Source of the DNA: Nannocystis punicea
GTDB taxonomy: Bacteria > Myxococcota_A > Polyangia > Nannocystales > Nannocystaceae
Assembly: GCF_026965555.1 (NCBI RefSeq)
Contig: NZ_CP114040.1
Coordinates: forward strand, 7,316,001 to 7,380,000
Length of the DNA stretch: 64,000 nucleotides
Direction: 5' to 3'
Below the pieces are notes generated by a model. It saw only the letters and a program-made list of their open reading frames with translations, did not search any database and had not been told where the DNA came from. A program made the position numbers and the translations under genes. This document shows positions 62,441 to 64,000 of the stretch, piece after piece (the stretch's first letter is position 1; each line of letters opens with the position of its first letter).

Positions 62441-63490
62441 ATGCGGTACAGGACATTCGGTCGTCGCACAGGCCTACGCGTCTCCGAGCTCGCGCTCGGG
62501 ACCGGCAACTTCGGCACTGGTTGGGGTCACGGCAGCCAGCCCGACGAGGCGCAGCGGATCTTCACCGCCTACGCCGAGGCCGGCGGCAACTTCATCGACA
62601 CCGCCGACATCTATCAGTTCGGCCAGTCGGAGCAGCTGCTCGGCGACTTCCTCGCGGCCGAGCGCGACCGCTTCGTCGTCGCCAGCAAGTACACCCTCGG
62701 CACCGGTGGAGGCCTGCACGCCACCGGCAACAGCCGCAAGACCATGATCGCCGCGCTCGAGGCCAGCCTGCGCCGGCTCAAGACCGATCGCCTCGAGCTG
62801 TACTGGGTCCACTTCCCCGACGGCCTGACGCCGATCGAAGAGATCGTGCGCGGCCTCGACGACCTCGCGCGCGCCGGCAAGATCCTCTACGGCGGCCTGT
62901 CGAACTTCCCCGCCTGGCGCGTCGCGCGGGGCGATGCGCTCGCCGAGCTGCGCGGCTGGACGCCGCTCGCGGGCATCCAGATCGAGCACAGCCTGGTCGA
63001 GCGCACCGCCGAGCACGAGCTGCTGCCGATGGCCGACGCGCTCGGGCTCGGCGCGGCCCTGTGGTCGCCGCTCGGCGGCGGCTTCCTCACCGGCAAGTAC
63101 CGCACCAGCGACGAGGGCCGCCTGAAGGGCCTCGGCATGCTGGTCCACACCGAGAAGACCGCCCGCGAGACCGCCGTCCTCGACGTCGTCGTCGCCGTCG
63201 CCGCCGAGGCCGGCGTCGCGCCGATCCAGGTCGCCCTGGCCTGGTCGCTGGCCCACGCCGCCGCCGCTCCGACCGCGCGGATCCCCATCCTCGGGCCCCG
63301 CACCCGCGAACAACTCGACGCCGCCCTCGCCGCCCTCACCCTCGAGCTCTCGCCGGCCCAGCTCGCGCGCCTCGACGCCGCCAGCGCGATCCCCCTCGGC
63401 ACCCCGCACCGGCAGGTCCAGGACAACCAGGCGCGGATCACCGGCGGCAACCCCGAAAGCCTCGTCCCCCCGCCGATCCCGGTCGCGTGA
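62441..63490 (+). CDS. Aldo/keto reductase
   Basis: 349 aa (alpha/beta)8 NADPH-dependent reductase. Catalytic tetrad: Asp in FIDTADIYQFG, Tyr of the same block, Lys in VVASKYTLG and His in LYWVHFPDG. KILYGGLSNFPAW, WSPLGGGFLTGKY, and the C-terminal cofactor block IPILGPRTREQLDAAL are present. Reduces a carbonyl, perhaps a reactive aldehyde. Divergent from the MFS pump, with which it may share HxlR control. Confidence 0.93.
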   Translation: MRYRTFGRRTGLRVSELALGTGNFGTGWGHGSQPDEAQRIFTAYAEAGGNFIDTADIYQFGQSEQLLGDFLAAERDRFVVASKYTLGTGGGLHATGNSRKTMIAALEASLRRLKTDRLELYWVHFPDGLTPIEEIVRGLDDLARAGKILYGGLSNFPAWRVARGDALAELRGWTPLAGIQIEHSLVERTAEHELLPMADALGLGAALWSPLGGGFLTGKYRTSDEGRLKGLGMLVHTEKTARETAVLDVVVAVAAEAGVAPIQVALAWSLAHAAAAPTARIPILGPRTREQLDAALAALTLELSPAQLARLDAASAIPLGTPHRQVQDNQARITGGNPESLVPPPIPVA

Positions 63491-63864
63491 GCTCGAGCCG
63501 CGACTCGCTCCGCCCCGTCGCACGCTCGACCTCCGAACGACGCGGCGGAGCGCGCACGCCCGCGCCGATGCAGCGCGGTCGCTGGGACGCGAGCGCCGTC
63601 CGTCGCGGCGATCGGGCAGCGCCCTTCAGGACAGGATCGCTAGCCCGGGCTCGCTCCGCCCGTCGGCCACGGGTGGCCGTGCCAGTGTCAGCCTTGTCGG
63701 TGGAACGCCGGTGTCGTCCGCCGATGCCAGCGATCCACCGCCTTCACATGCTCCTGAGGACATGTCTTTAAAAACATGTCCATACAGACATAGAAGCCCC
63801 TCGCCTCCACCCGCACGGCCGAGGCCGCTGGTGCGTCCATGGCGCTCCGGTGTACTCTTCGGGC
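63491..63864. other. 374-bp intergenic region with dispersed repeats
   Basis: No gene supported. GGACATGT (63758-63765) and ACATGTCC (63774-63781) form an 8-bp stem with an AT-rich loop, flanked by CACATGCTC and CAGACATAG. TACTCT (63853-63858) lies 6 bases before the next ATG. Confidence 0.55.
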
Positions 63865-63867
63865 ATG
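63853..63867 (+). promoter_or_regulatory. Leaderless-type -10 box
   Basis: TACTCT (63853-63858), exactly 6 bases before ATG 63865, no Shine-Dalgarno. Confidence 0.5.
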
Positions 63868-64000
63868 CGCGCTCCGCTCCGATTGGCCCCGCCGCGCCCG
63901 TGGTTCGGCGCCCTCGCCCGTCTCGTCGTCGCCTGCCTCGCCCTCTTGCTCGTCACCTGCGCCCGCGAGCAGGACCCGCAGCGGGTGCGGATCGCCCTCA
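63865..64000 (+). CDS. Lipoprotein, possible ABC substrate-binding protein (cut by window edge)
   Basis: Only 45 codons are visible. Signal peptide with lipobox LALLLVTC (Cys32), then AREQDPQRVRIAL. The VRIAL strand right after the lipid anchor resembles the first strand of NMT1/THI5-like or SsuA-type binding proteins, which would suit the orphan ABC importer at 58376-60178. This is only a suggestion, as a single strand is readable. Confidence 0.45.
   Translation, partial: MRAPLRLAPPRPWFGALARLVVACLALLLVTCAREQDPQRVRIAL

Overview
The window looks like chromosome of a very GC-rich, predatory or social deltaproteobacterial-type organism, most likely a myxobacterium of the Nannocystis group. This is inferred from gene content, not from a marker gene. 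The signs are membrane-anchored Ser/Thr kinases, many lipoproteins with Thr/Ser/Gly-rich linkers before Cys-rich domains, a DUF1592/DUF1552 pair, and a family 2A encapsulin operon. No rRNA, tRNA, phage, IS element or CRISPR array was seen.

Layout. 1-10 kb has a sulfur theme. A leftward operon encodes a family 2A encapsulin shell (3678-2773), a cysteine desulfurase with a long disordered N-terminal cargo region (2786-777), and a rhodanese-XRE-cupin regulator running off the left edge. It is followed by yaeQ, a LysR pair, a PfkB sugar kinase, MTA phosphorylase and gamma-glutamyltransferase. 10-16 kb is a Cus/Czc-type tripartite RND metal efflux operon. 17-20 kb has a periplasmic protein divergent from a Ser/Thr kinase. 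22-28 kb is a complete TonB module: receptor with an N-terminal TonB domain, lipoprotein, ExbB, ExbD and TonB. 28-40 kb is dominated by secreted lipoproteins (twin Cys-rich proteins, two VWA proteins, a beta-helix-like protein, a lipase-like protein, one frameshifted gene) with an ECF sigma/anti-sigma-like pair. 40-45 kb holds DUF1592-DUF1552 and a roadblock-like protein. 45-50 kb has an HxlR/SDR pair, an aldehyde dehydrogenase and guanine deaminase. 50-58 kb has two more kinases, a beta-helix lipoprotein and a GNAT enzyme. 58-64 kb has an ABC importer (SsuB/TauB type), an HxlR/MFS/aldo-keto reductase cluster and the start of a possible binding-protein lipoprotein.

The most unusual feature is a dispersed palindrome family with half-sites TGTCC/GGACA, usually written as CATGTCC or CCTGTCC, 4-6 bases, then GGACATG or GGACAG. 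It occurs dozens of times. It forms near-perfect hairpins just after stop codons and between convergent genes. It builds tandem arrays with 39/72/78, 54-56 or 62 bp periods, and it also lies in frame within disordered linkers of several proteins. A second recurring signal is a TAnnnT box 6-8 bases before start codons, suggesting leaderless transcripts.

All calls come from reading the sequence. Family names rest on recognised motifs, and no database search was possible.
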